From contig CAVTHA010000002.1 of assembly GCA_963734435.1 (NCBI GenBank), positions 248,001 to 312,000 of the forward strand: 64,000 bases of DNA, written 5' to 3'. Below, piece after piece: positions 51,072-59,556 of the stretch; position 1 is the first letter of the stretch; the number at the start of each line of letters is the position of its first letter. Source of the DNA: Bog-756 sp963734435 (GTDB lineage: Bacteria > Actinomycetota > Acidimicrobiia > Acidimicrobiales > RAAP-2). The translations under genes and the position numbers were made by a program. The notes below the pieces were generated by a model, which saw only the letters and a program-made list of their open reading frames with translations, did no database searches and was not told where the DNA came from.

Positions 51072-51258
51072 ATGGGCAAGTACACGGTCATTCTGGGCGG
51101 CCGCTGTTGATGACATAGGAACCCACACTCTCGACGTCGAAGCGCAGAGCGTCATCGCCAATGCGGACTGGATTTTCTTTCACAGCGGCCCGGGTGGAAA
51201 TGCAGGCTCCGTCGTAGCAGCCTTTCCGAAAGAGCGAGTCATCAGTGTGACGAAGTGA
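51072..51258 (+). CDS. Small hypothetical protein, frameshifted
   Basis: ATG 51072 begins MGKYTVILGGR but stops at once (TGA, about 51108). One base along, the frame reads VDDIGTHTLDVEAQSVIANA, then DWIFFHSGPGGNAGSVVAAF and PKERVISVTK to TGA 51256-51258. Joined, about 61 residues of well-mixed, protein-like sequence. Its stop overlaps the next GTG (GTGA). No homologue was recognised. The pattern again suggests a single-base error. Confidence 0.4.
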
Positions 51259-51566
51259 GCGAACTTGAGCATGCGAAGGCGGAGAGAGACGAGGCCATCT
51301 CGGCCGCTACGTCCATGATGGGGCTCGTATTTCCCGCGTTTGATGGAATGGAGTCTGACCCCAACCTTCTGTCGAACCCGGCAGAACGTGTGGGGGCACT
51401 CCGGGTCCTCAATGCTGCATTGGCCAGTCCGGATCGAGCGGCAGTCTGGTCAGCGGTGGACTCCCGGTCCGATCTTCTTCCGGAGCTGATGACGCTGGTC
51501 GAGAGGGCGCTGACAGCAGACGGGAAGGTCAAGAAGCTCGAGGGGAAGACTGGCAGCACGCCATAG
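51255..51566 (+). CDS. Hypothetical helical protein
   Basis: 103 residues beginning at a GTG that overlaps the previous stop. Amphipathic helices throughout (MSELEHAKAERDEAISAATS, NPAERVGALRVLNAALASPD, VWSAVDSRSDLLPELMTLVE) and a charged C-terminus KVKKLEGKTGSTP. No domain recognised. Translational coupling to the preceding small gene suggests the two act together. Confidence 0.5.
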   Translation: MSELEHAKAERDEAISAATSMMGLVFPAFDGMESDPNLLSNPAERVGALRVLNAALASPDRAAVWSAVDSRSDLLPELMTLVERALTADGKVKKLEGKTGSTP

Positions 51567-51980
51567 TCGCTCGAGTGTTGACCAATGGATTTGGGCTCGA
51601 GGGCCCTTGAATCCGCTGAACGGGGTCCAGGTCGGCCCGGTGACCGTCGTCACGTCTTCACCGGGTGGCCACTCGCTAGCCCCATCCTCTAATCGGCCCC
51701 GCCACACCATGAGGTAGGGGCAGTGCCGGGCGTGCCCCGTCGCCTCGGCCTGAATCATCCGGAAACAGTGCTCCCGGGCCAGGGTGAAGACCCTGGGTGT
51801 GACGGGCCGGGATCCGGACCGGAAGATTGGGCGCTTATCTACGCAAATTTGAGGAGAAAAGCCCCGGCTGGGCCCCCAGGCCACCCCCTACGCCGGCAAC
51901 CGGTCGAGACCAGCTTTCTTTCCCGTGGTCCGAGGTGTTGAATTGGCCGACCGGCGGTCGTCGGCCTATACGGGGGCATC
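51567..51980. other. Mostly non-coding, possible minus-strand gene remnant
   Basis: 414 bases without a confident gene. On the minus strand a peptide HCFRMIQAEATGHARHCPYL followed by MVWRGRLEDG (roughly 51790-51680) resembles short actinobacterial proteins with a YRM...HCP...WRG pattern, but there is no clean start or stop of its own. Plus-strand frames at 51723 and 51827 have no ribosome site. No operator or terminator identified. Confidence 0.3.
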
Positions 51981-52679
51981 ATGAAACGACTCGGACTGAA
52001 GGGGATTGTGGCAGTTCCGCTGCTCGTCGCCGCGCTCGGTCCGCTTTCGGTTTCAGCTGGAGCGTCCCAGACCGTGTCGAGACCCGGGCCGCCTACTGCC
52101 GTGCAAGCTACCTACGTACCTGGGGTTCCCGGCGTCTCTGTGTCTTGGAGCGCGCCGGTGTCCGATGGGGGTTCGGGGATCCTCTACTACATTGCGTTTC
52201 CCTTGTTCGGGAACTCCTCATCCGAGAACCATTGGTGCACTTCGGACAACCCTGGCCCTAACGCCTGTCACATCGACGGCCTGAAGGTCGGAAAGGTCCT
52301 GCGCCAAATTCGGGTACGAGCGGTCAGTGCCAAGGGTCGCGGCCATGTGGCGATCGTCTTTCCGGTCGCCACCCCCGCCAGTGGCGTCACCCCCACGTCG
52401 CCTGGAACGGGAACGAGTCAGCCCGTCCAACCCTCCACCAACTCTGCCGTCAACACGGCGGCCGACACGTCAACCGCGTCCGGCCCGGGAGGCGCCACGT
52501 CAGGCTCCGACATTCCCGCGGAACTGCCGTTCACCGGCATCAACCTGATGACCCTGCTCACTTTGGGCTTGAGCCTTGTCCTTGGTGGATGGCTGATCCT
52601 GAACCCGGTCGGGGCGCGTCGACGGGCAAGGTTACGACGCGTTCCGCTTCGGGTGATCATCGGCATCCCGGGGCATTGA
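51981..52679 (+). CDS. LPFTG-anchored surface protein with fibronectin type III-like domain
   Basis: 232 residues. Signal peptide: MKRLGLKGIVAVPLLVAALG then PLSVSAGAS. An Fn3-like domain spans about 35-125 (PGPPTAVQATYVPGVPGVSV, WSAPVSDGGSGILYYIAF, a CTSD...NACHIDG disulphide pair, and IRVRAVSAKGRG). A Ser/Thr/Pro-rich linker leads to the sorting motif LPFTG near 186, a hydrophobic span LMTLLTLGLSLVLGGWLIL and a basic tail GARRRARLRR. This is the class design for sortase attachment to peptidoglycan. No sortase gene lies in the window. Confidence 0.8.
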   Translation: MKRLGLKGIVAVPLLVAALGPLSVSAGASQTVSRPGPPTAVQATYVPGVPGVSVSWSAPVSDGGSGILYYIAFPLFGNSSSENHWCTSDNPGPNACHIDGLKVGKVLRQIRVRAVSAKGRGHVAIVFPVATPASGVTPTSPGTGTSQPVQPSTNSAVNTAADTSTASGPGGATSGSDIPAELPFTGINLMTLLTLGLSLVLGGWLILNPVGARRRARLRRVPLRVIIGIPGH

Positions 52680-52751
52680 GGTGGCTCATCGGGTTGTGAC
52701 GGCTGCGGTCGGTGAGCCCTGTTCGGGACAGGGTCGCCGGCGCGGTTCCGC

Positions 52752-53138
52752 TCAAGGCTCCAGAAAGTGGTCGACCAGATGTGGAGGCGCGCAGGCCAAC
52801 CAGGCGTCGAGGACGGCCTCCCGCATCGCCTTCTTGGTGACGGTCGTCAGATGGATGAGCACAGCCGCATAGCCGTCGAAGTGCGGGATGGTGAAGAACC
52901 CCTTCGACCCGGAGGCGAGGACCGCCTCCTTCTCCACGAGGTCGGCGAGCCGCACCGCTACGATCGGCTCGCCGGGCGGCGATGTGGTGCCGAAACGCTT
53001 GATGTCCGCTTTGCTGAAGGGCCGCACCCATGCGAACGCCTTACCTCCCACGTACCAGGTGAGGTTGCCGTGGCGCTCGCCTTCGGTGGTCTCGGGAAGG
53101 TCGGTGGCGGCGCGCCCTACGTCCTCCACGGTCACCAT
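52752..53138 (-). CDS. MmcQ/YjbR family protein
   Basis: 128 residues from ATG 53138. ATDLPETTEGERHGNLTWYV, GKAFAWVRPFSKADIKRFG and the C-terminal AVLDAWLACAPPHLVDHFLE are the CyaY-like MmcQ/YjbR pattern. Proposed to be DNA- or ligand-binding; function not established. The longer open frame extending to 55004 is an antisense shadow of the secreted repeat protein and is discarded. Followed closely by the YdeI-like gene on the same strand. Confidence 0.8.
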   Translation of the reverse strand: MVTVEDVGRAATDLPETTEGERHGNLTWYVGGKAFAWVRPFSKADIKRFGTTSPPGEPIVAVRLADLVEKEAVLASGSKGFFTIPHFDGYAAVLIHLTTVTKKAMREAVLDAWLACAPPHLVDHFLEP

Positions 53139-53178
53139 GCCGGGAACGTTACCGCCGGCCCGCCGACCCCACCCGGTG

Positions 53179-53787
53179 TCAGCCGTTCGAATTCTCCACT
53201 GACCCTCGCTGGGGATGGGGTGTCTCGCCGCGGGCGAGCATGGCGACGAGCCGGTCAATACGCCGGGCCCGGGTCTCGGCCCGCTTGGCGTTGTCGATCC
53301 GGTACAGCACGGAGTAGCGGTTCTGGCTGGTGAGTCGGTCGAATACGGCTCGCGCCCGTGGCTCTCGCGCCAGGGCGGTCTCGAGGTCTTCGGGCACTTC
53401 CGCCGAGGCCTGACCGGCGTAGGCAGCAGCCCAACGACCGTCACTCTGGGCCAGGTCCATCTCGGCCAGCCCCGACGGCCGCATCCTCCCCTCGGCGAGC
53501 AGCTGCTCGACGATCCCGACGTTCCGCCTCGACCACGGGCTGCGAGCCCGTCTGGGCGTGAAGCGTTGCCGGTAGGTCGTCTCGTCGCGCCGACCGACCT
53601 GGCCGTCGATCCAACCATGGCACAGCGCTTCTTCGAGGGCCTGGTCGTGGCTGAGGCGGGTCGGGTGTTCGACGCCCTTCTTGGCCAGGACCAACCGCAC
53701 CCCGGCCGGGTCGCCGTCGTGCCTGTCGAGCCAGGCACGCCAAGCGCGACGGTCCGCCAGGATGAGCTCGGGAAGCTCCTCAGGCAT
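53179..53787 (-). CDS. YdeI/OmpD-associated family protein
   Basis: 202 residues. LILADRRAWRAWLDRHDGDP, LVLAKKGVEHPTRLSHDQAL, EEALCHGWIDGQVGRRDETT and the arginine-rich FTPRRARSPWSRRN are the signature sequence of the YdeI family. A C-terminal LTSQNRYSVLYRIDNAKRAE then RARRIDRLVAML matches the Omp-associated extension. Role unclear; linked in enterics to polymyxin and peptide resistance. 40 bases from the YjbR-type gene, same direction. Confidence 0.85.
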   Translation of the reverse strand: MPEELPELILADRRAWRAWLDRHDGDPAGVRLVLAKKGVEHPTRLSHDQALEEALCHGWIDGQVGRRDETTYRQRFTPRRARSPWSRRNVGIVEQLLAEGRMRPSGLAEMDLAQSDGRWAAAYAGQASAEVPEDLETALAREPRARAVFDRLTSQNRYSVLYRIDNAKRAETRARRIDRLVAMLARGETPHPQRGSVENSNG

Positions 53788-53873
53788 GCCCAGTCAGTGT
53801 GCCACCCCGGTTGGCGGCGGGCGAACAGCTCCGTCAGGGCGCACGACGGCCGGGTTTCCCAGCGCCTATCCTC

Positions 53874-56246
53874 TTGCGGATCGGACGGCGACCATCGACC
53901 CTGGCGCGACCATGGCCACCGGGCAGCCCGGGCTCCGTCCATCTCTGGCTGACATTTCGGCACCGTCGGCCCGTCGCCGCCGCATTGATGGGGGTCTTGG
54001 TGGTCGCAGTGGTCGTGGGCCGGCCGCCGGCGGCCCGGGCGGCGGTCCCGCGGGCGGCCGGGTGGGCCGTGCAGAGCCATGTGGGGGTACCGGCCGGATG
54101 GACCGAGACCTGGTCGACGGGCAAGCTGTCCGACGACGGCCAGCCCATCGCCCTGTCGTCGCCGACCGTGGCCAACCTCGACGGCCAGCCTTCGGTCGTG
54201 GTGGGGGATCGCCGAGGGTTCGTCTATGCGTACCACCTGGGGAGCTCTTCCCCGTCGGGCACCCCGGTCGCCGGATGGCCGACCACCAACGAGAGCGGGC
54301 CCATCGATGCTCCGGCGTCGGTCTCGCCGCTCGCCTTCGGGCTCTCCTCCGTGCTCATCGGGTCTGGCAACGACGCCGATCCGACGACCGGTGGCTATCA
54401 GGCCTTTGGCCCGTCGGGTGGGCAGCTTTGGCACACCCCGGTGGTGAATCCGCCCACTGACGGCGCGCCCGCCATCGGGGTCCAGGCCGGGATGAGCGTC
54501 GGCACCCTCCAGGGCGGGGGGCCGGACACCGTCGCCGGGTCGCTCGGCCAGGTGTCCTACGCCCTCAATGCCGGCAACGGATCGAGCTTGGCCGGATGGC
54601 CCTTCTTCAACTCCGACAGCACCCACTCGACTGCCGCTCTGGCCGATCTCTACGGCACGGGGCAGAACGAGATCATCGTCGGCGGCGACCAGACGGCCGG
54701 CGAGGGGCAGGGCCAGCAGTACGCCAACGGGGGCCATCTCCGGATCCTGAGCGGCACCGGGAACCAGATCTGCCGGGCCGACACCAACCAGGTCGTCGAT
54801 TCGTCGCCCGCCGTGGGTGGGTTCCTGCCGGGTGGCGCGACCGGCATCGTCGTGGGCACCGGTGGCTTCTTCCCCGGCGCCTCGGACACCGACACCGTTC
54901 GTGCCTACACCAACCTCTGCCAGTTGGCGTGGTCGACCCCGGTGGATGGCAACACCTTCTCCTCCCCGGCGCTGTCCGACGTGCTGGGGAACGGGTCGCT
55001 CCAAGTGGTGGAGGGAACCGACCAGGGCACGGGGGGCTCCGGTTCGGTGTGGGTGCTGGATGCGGCCACCGGCCGGCCCGTGTGGGTGGTCTCGAACATC
55101 GGGCGGGTCATCGGTTCGGTGGTGACCGCCGACCTGACGGGTGGCGGGTACGACGACGTCATCGTCCCGACCATCGCCGGAACCCGGATCTTCGACGGCC
55201 GTACCGGGACGGAGATCGCCGAGCTCAGCCCGTCGCTCGGTCTGCAGAATGCCCCCCTGGTCACCGACGACCCCAACGGCACCATCGGCATCACCCTGGC
55301 CGGCTACACGGCATCGAGCCTGTCACCCAACGGGGTGGGCGAGATCGACCACTACGAGATCGCCGGTTCGAACGGAGCCGAGGCGGTCGGGGGAGGCGCA
55401 TGGCCCATGTTCCATCACGACCCCCAGCTCACCGGCAACGCCGGTGGCACCACGCCGATCGGGTCCATCCCGAGGTGCTCGGTGCCCGCGGCCGCCTACA
55501 GCGGCTATGACCTGGTGGCGGCGGACGGAGGGATCTTCACCTACGGGCAGATGCCGTTCTGCGGCTCCACCGGAGGGCTCAGGCTCAACGCGCCGATCGT
55601 GGCCATGGCCATGGCCCCGAACACCGGCGGCTACTGGGAAGTGGCCGCCGACGGGGGGATCTTCACCTACGGCAACGCCCTCTTCTACGGATCCATGGGC
55701 GGCAAGCCGCTCAACCAGCCGATCGTCGGGATGGCTGCCACCCCGGACGGCCGGGGCTACTGGGAGGTGGCCGCCGACGGGGGGATCTTCACCTTCGGCG
55801 ATGCCGGTTTCTACGGCTCGATGGGTGGGACCCGTCTCAATCAACCGGTGGTCGGGATGTCGTCGTCCACCGACGGCCACGGCTACCGACTGGTGGCCGC
55901 CGACGGGGGGATCTTCACCTTCGGCGATGCCCCGTTTGCCGGATCGATGGGGGGGACCCGGCTCAACCGGCCAGTGGTGGGCGCCACCAACGACAGCAAT
56001 TCGGGGGGCTACTGGGAGGTCGGCTCGGACGGTGGTGTCTTCGCCTTCGGCGGCGTCCAGTTCTACGGCTCCACCGGCGGTATCACCCTCAACGCGCCGG
56101 TGACCGGCATGGCCGAGGCGGCCGACGGAAGTGGTTACCGCTTCGTCGCCTCCGACGGGGGCGTGTTCTCGTTCAACGTCCCCTACTACGGGTCGATGGG
56201 CGGTCGGCCGCTCAACCAGCCGATGGTCGGCCTGGCCGGATTCTGA
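53874..56246 (+). CDS. Secreted beta-propeller protein with six DGG(I/V)F repeats
   Basis: About 790 residues. A signal-type segment (VAAALMGVLVVAVVVGRPPA, cleavage after ARA) starts the mature protein. Residues to about 540 form FG-GAP/PQQ-like blades (SPTVANLDGQPSVVVGDRRG, AALADLYGTGQNEIIVGGDQ, ALSDVLGNGSLQVVEGTDQG, TADLTGGGYDDVIVPTIAGT). The C-terminus carries six 42-residue repeats (GYWEVAADGGIFTFGDAxF). These suit extracellular ligand or carbohydrate binding. Start is uncertain: TTG 53874 is used here because it leaves a normal signal peptide; GTG/ATG alternatives are at 53799 and 53988. Such repeat proteins are abundant in Acidimicrobiia. Confidence 0.82.
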   Translation: MRIGRRPSTLARPWPPGSPGSVHLWLTFRHRRPVAAALMGVLVVAVVVGRPPAARAAVPRAAGWAVQSHVGVPAGWTETWSTGKLSDDGQPIALSSPTVANLDGQPSVVVGDRRGFVYAYHLGSSSPSGTPVAGWPTTNESGPIDAPASVSPLAFGLSSVLIGSGNDADPTTGGYQAFGPSGGQLWHTPVVNPPTDGAPAIGVQAGMSVGTLQGGGPDTVAGSLGQVSYALNAGNGSSLAGWPFFNSDSTHSTAALADLYGTGQNEIIVGGDQTAGEGQGQQYANGGHLRILSGTGNQICRADTNQVVDSSPAVGGFLPGGATGIVVGTGGFFPGASDTDTVRAYTNLCQLAWSTPVDGNTFSSPALSDVLGNGSLQVVEGTDQGTGGSGSVWVLDAATGRPVWVVSNIGRVIGSVVTADLTGGGYDDVIVPTIAGTRIFDGRTGTEIAELSPSLGLQNAPLVTDDPNGTIGITLAGYTASSLSPNGVGEIDHYEIAGSNGAEAVGGGAWPMFHHDPQLTGNAGGTTPIGSIPRCSVPAAAYSGYDLVAADGGIFTYGQMPFCGSTGGLRLNAPIVAMAMAPNTGGYWEVAADGGIFTYGNALFYGSMGGKPLNQPIVGMAATPDGRGYWEVAADGGIFTFGDAGFYGSMGGTRLNQPVVGMSSSTDGHGYRLVAADGGIFTFGDAPFAGSMGGTRLNRPVVGATNDSNSGGYWEVGSDGGVFAFGGVQFYGSTGGITLNAPVTGMAEAADGSGYRFVASDGGVFSFNVPYYGSMGGRPLNQPMVGLAGF
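55500..56243 (+). repeat. Six tandem 126-bp coding repeats
   Basis: Five 42-residue units and a final 38-residue unit, each with the pattern GY-x(3)-A(A/S)DGG(I/V)F-x(2)-G-x(4)-(Y/A)GS(M/T)GG-x(2)-LN-x-P(I/V)VGM. Units 2-4 are the most alike at the DNA level, for example around GACGGGGGGATCTTCACCT (55651, 55777, 55903 area), consistent with recent unit duplication. Confidence 0.9.
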
Positions 56247-56285
56247 CCCCCGTCGTGCCCCGGTAGCACGGCGTAGACTCCGCAG

Positions 56286-57080
56286 GTGACCGAGGTGCTG
56301 GCCGTGGCCAACCAGAAGGGCGGCGTGGCCAAGACGACGACGGTGCACTCCCTCGGGGTGGCCTCGGCCGAGGCCGGCTGCCGGACCCTGGTGGTGGACC
56401 TCGACCCTCAGGCCTGCCTCACCTATTCGGTCGGTTTCGACCCCGATGCCCTCGGGCGGTCGCTGCACGACGTGTTCGTGCGGCGAGCCGGGCTGGCCGA
56501 GGTGATCCTGCCGGTGCCGGGCGTCGGCTCGTTGGACCTGGTGCCCGCCACCATCGACCTCGCCGGATCAGAGGTGCACCTGCTCACCCGCACCGCTCGG
56601 GAGCACGTGCTCGAACGGGCGCTCGCACCGGTCCGACGACGTTACGACATCGTGCTCATCGATTGCCCGCCCTCGCTCGGCGTGCTCACCATCAACGGTC
56701 TGACTGCCGCCGACGCGGTCCTGATCCCCCTGCAGTGCGAGGCCCTGAGCCACCGGGGGGTCGGTCAGCTCCTCGAGACCATCGAGGACGTGCGTATGTT
56801 CGCCAACGCCGAGCTGAGCGTGCGCGGCGTCATCGCCACCATGTACGACGACCGGACCCGACACGCCCGCCACGTGATCGACGAGGTCGAGGCAGTCGTT
56901 ACGGACTCCCGGTGCTCGAGCCGCCGGTGCGCAAGTCGATCCGGTTCGCCGAAGCACCAGCGCGGGGGAAGTGCATCCTCCAGCACGCGCCGACCTCCCC
57001 GGGGGCCGAGGCCTACCGTCAACTCGCCCGCACCCTTCTGGAGACCAGCGCGGTCGCCGGCCCCGTCGACTCGAGCGGTG
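56286..57080 (+). CDS. ParA-family ATPase, frameshifted
   Basis: GTG 56286. The deviant Walker A KGGVAKTTT is in VLAVANQKGGVAKTTTVHSL, with switch I VVDLDPQACLTYSVG and Walker B DIVLIDCPPSLGVLTINGL, then LIPLQCEALSHRGVGQLLET. At about 56897 (GAGGCAGTCGTTACG) one base is missing and the end, YGLPVLEPPVRKSIRFAEAP then SPGAEAYRQLARTLL, continues in another frame. Close in style to chromosome/plasmid partition and MinD-like positioning ATPases of the Soj type. No parB follows; the next gene is a zinc-ribbon protein. The exact stop is unclear. Confidence 0.78.
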
Positions 57081-57487
57081 CCCGGGCCCGACCCCCTGGG
57101 CAAGCGGGCCCTCTTCTGGGCGCCGGTCGAGCCCGAGGCCGAAGTCACCGGCGAGTCGGGCCGAGCGGCCGACGGCACGGTGACACCGCCCCGGCCGCTC
57201 AGGCGGGCCCGTCCGGCCGGCAGACATGCCCTGTTCTCGGAGGCCACCCCGGCCAGTGAGAACGAGAAGGCCAACTGCGCCGCGCTCACCGCCGAACCGG
57301 TGCCGCCCGCGGGCTGTTCGTCGTCTCCTGCTCGTTATGCGGGTCGGAGATCCGCATCGGGTTCCTCCGGCTCCTCCGGTGCCAGCTTCCTGTGGCGGCC
57401 TGGTTGCCGCGTCGGACCTTCGACCGGTGCATGACCTGTCCGTCGTGCCGCCGGCGGACCTGGGCCAGTGTCACCCTGACCAGATGA
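57078..57487 (+). CDS. Zinc-ribbon protein after ParA, frameshifted
   Basis: Begins VPGPDPLGKRALFWAPVEPE at GTG 57078 and runs through RRARPAGRHALFSEATPASE. Near 57305 the frame slips, after which GLFVVSCSLCGSEIRIGFLR, LLRCQLPVAAWLPRRTFDRC and MTCPSCRRRTWASVTLTR complete it to TGA 57487. The second part has two CxxC pairs (CSLC, CPSC), a likely zinc ribbon. A GPDPLGKRALFW-type gene next to ParA is familiar in related actinobacteria (recollection, not searched). Joined length about 136. Confidence 0.6.
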
Positions 57488-57623
57488 GCCCGACGTCTGG
57501 GGTGCGTTCGGGCCCGGGGAGCAGCCGGACCGACGGTGAGCGGCTCGATGACGGTGATCCCGGCGGCCGTCGCGGTCGTGATCCATCGCGCTGGTACCGG
57601 CCACTGGGTCCGGCGGTAGCGGC

Positions 57624-58313
57624 CAGCGGGTGGGGTCTGGCTGGTCCACCATTTCCACGGGCCCATCGCCTACGTCGCTGGTCGGCTTCTCGTCTTCGCC
57701 GAGGCCGCCGTGATGGTCGGCTTCTTCATCCCCGGCGAGACGGCAGCGGTCATCGGCGGGGTCCTGGCCGCACTGCACCAGGTCAATCTCGGCGTGATGA
57801 TGGCCGTGGTGGTCGTGTGCGCCATCGTCGGGGACTCGGTCGGCTTCGAGGTGGGCAAGCGTTCCGGACCCTGGCTCCTCGAGCACCGCCCGCTCAAGGG
57901 CAACGTCGCCGTTCGCCGGCACCATGGACCTGCTCGCCCGATAGGGCGGTCCGGCCGTGTTCCTCGGCCGCTTCGTCGCCTTTGCCCGGGCCCTCGTCCC
58001 CGGCCTGGCCGGGATGAGCGGGCTGCGCTACCGGACGTTCCTCTTCTTCAACGCCGTGGGCGGCATGGTGTGGGGGATCGGCTATACCTTGCTCGGCTTC
58101 GTGGTGGGTCTTTCGTTCCAGCGGATCCTGACCCAGGTGGGGTTGTGGTCGGTCGCCGTGGTGGCCGCGGTCGTGATCGTCGCGGTGGTGGTGCGCTGGC
58201 TGCTGAAACGACGCCAGCGACAGAGGCTTGCGGCCGAGCCCGACGCTGACGGGCACCCGGTGGAAGATTGGGCGAGCTCCGACCGTCGGGGCGGTCAGGG
58301 CTCGGCGGGGTAG
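57624..58313 (+). pseudogene. DedA-family membrane protein, disrupted
   Basis: The membrane core is recognisable: VHHFHGPIAYVAGRLLVFAE then AAVMVGFFIPGETAAVIGGV (conserved E and G-E-T), VCAIVGDSVGFEVGKRSG, then after a frame change FLGRFVAFARALVPGLAGMS (the F-x-R-F-x-P-x-x-R-x-x-x-P-x-x-A-G motif) and YTLLGFVVGLSF. There is a frameshift near 57905, an in-frame TAG at about 57943 where Tyr is expected in LLAR-x-GGPAVF, and no clean start (frame opens after TAG 57624). DedA proteins are undecaprenyl-phosphate/lipid flippases; this copy could not be translated as read. Confidence 0.75.
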
Positions 58314-59362
58314 AACCTCGCCGGTAGTGAGCCCGTCGCGGCGCACCCGACCGTCCAGTTCGAGCAGCACGCAGTGGGCCAGCGTCTCGCCGTTGGCGGC
58401 ACGCTGCATGAAGGACGGATCTCGTCCCACGGCCGTGACCACTGGAGGGCGATCGTGATGTCCCAGGCCGTCGATCCCGGGTGCTCGCCGATCAGCTGTC
58501 TCGATCTCGGCCAGACGGTCGGCGTGGTGGTCGATGATCTCGTCGAGCCGGCCTCGAGGTCGGCAGAACCGGTATTCGTGGGCGGGGAGCACCTCGTCCA
58601 CGACGCAGGCTCTTCACTTGAGCAGTGAGTCGAGGTAGTCACCGAGCGGGTTGGGGAACTGCTGGGAGTGACACCGATGTTGGGCGTGATGCGGGGGAGC
58701 ACGTGGTCACCGGACAGGAGCAGCCGACGGTCGTCGCTGTAGAAGCAGACGTGGCCCGGGTGAGTGGCCCGGAGTCCACATCGTCCGCAGGTCCCACCCC
58801 GGGCAGTCGATGCGCCTGCCGTCCTCGAAGAGCACGTCGGGCACGGCCATCGTCACCATCGATTTCACCGTCATCGAGGCGAAGGTGAGGTCGGGTAGCT
58901 TGTCGGCGGGCACGCCGGCAGTCGGCCAGCAGGTGGAGCATGCCGGGCCAGCAGGTCGTCGGTCTCGACGTAGCGCGCCTCGAGCATCTCGGCGTCGTCG
59001 GGATGCAGGCCGATCCAGGCGCCGGACACCTCCCGCACCCGACCGGCCAGGCCGTAGTGGTCGGGGTGGATGTGGGTGACGAGCACGGCTCGGACGTCGT
59101 TGATGCGAGCCGCCCGCCTCCACCAGCCCGTCGTTGAGGCTCTTCCACGCGTCGTCGGTGTTCCATCCGGCGTCGACGAGGGCGACCCGCCGCTGTCGAG
59201 CTCGAAGGCGTAGACCAGCACGTAGCGCAGCGGGTTGTTCGGGATGGGCACAGGAATCGACCACAGCCCGGGCCGCACCCGCTCGACCGGGGGCATGACT
59301 TGACGGTCCCACGACTCCTTCTGCAGCGTTCCGGTGATGACGACCACGTCGGCACCGTACAC
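58295..59362 (-). pseudogene. Metallo-beta-lactamase-fold hydrolase, multiply frameshifted
   Basis: Fragments in three frames assemble into one MBL protein: VERVRPGLWSIPVPIPNNPL, RYVLVYAFELDSG, VALVDAGWNTDDAWKSLNDG, the metal motif VLVTHIHPDHYGLAGRVREV (HxHxDH), WIGLHPDDAEMLEARYVE, TPGHSPG followed by HVCFYSDDRRLLLSGDHVLP and VDEVLPAHEYRFCRPRGRLD. At least five frame changes are needed, so it is either a decayed gene or a badly called stretch. The type (HVLPRITPNIG) resembles glyoxalase II/RNase Z-like hydrolases. Its 3' end overlaps the DedA 3' end. Confidence 0.75.
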
Positions 59363-59460
59363 GGCGCCGATCTGCTCCAGCCTGGTCTCGGCGGTGAGGC
59401 CTCGGCCCCGTGACCGACGCCTTCAGCGTCCAGCCGCGTCCGCCTGACGTGCGGAAATCC

Positions 59461-59489
59461 TTGAAGGCGATCCAGGATGTGCCTACCAT
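59461..59489 (+). promoter_or_regulatory. Candidate sigma70-type promoter for the EAL gene
   Basis: TTGAAG (59461-59466) and TACCAT (59484-59489) are separated by exactly 17 bases, matching the housekeeping consensus at four of six positions in each box. Transcription would start near 59496, 60 bases before ATG 59557. This also argues against the longer frame starting at 59410. Confidence 0.4.
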
Positions 59490-59556
59490 GCTTCGAAATG
59501 ACTGGGCCCCGGTGCCTGGCCGCGTGTCACCGAAGCCGGATGGGACGGGATGTGTG

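Noticed and set aside
52752..55004. Minus-strand 750-codon open frame
   Set aside because: Only its 3' 128 codons (YjbR-type gene) are protein-like; the rest is the complement of the secreted repeat protein and YdeI gene, typical of high-GC antisense frames.
55500..56243. CRISPR or other DNA repeat array
   Set aside because: The tandem units are in-frame coding repeats of 126 bases with no spacers.
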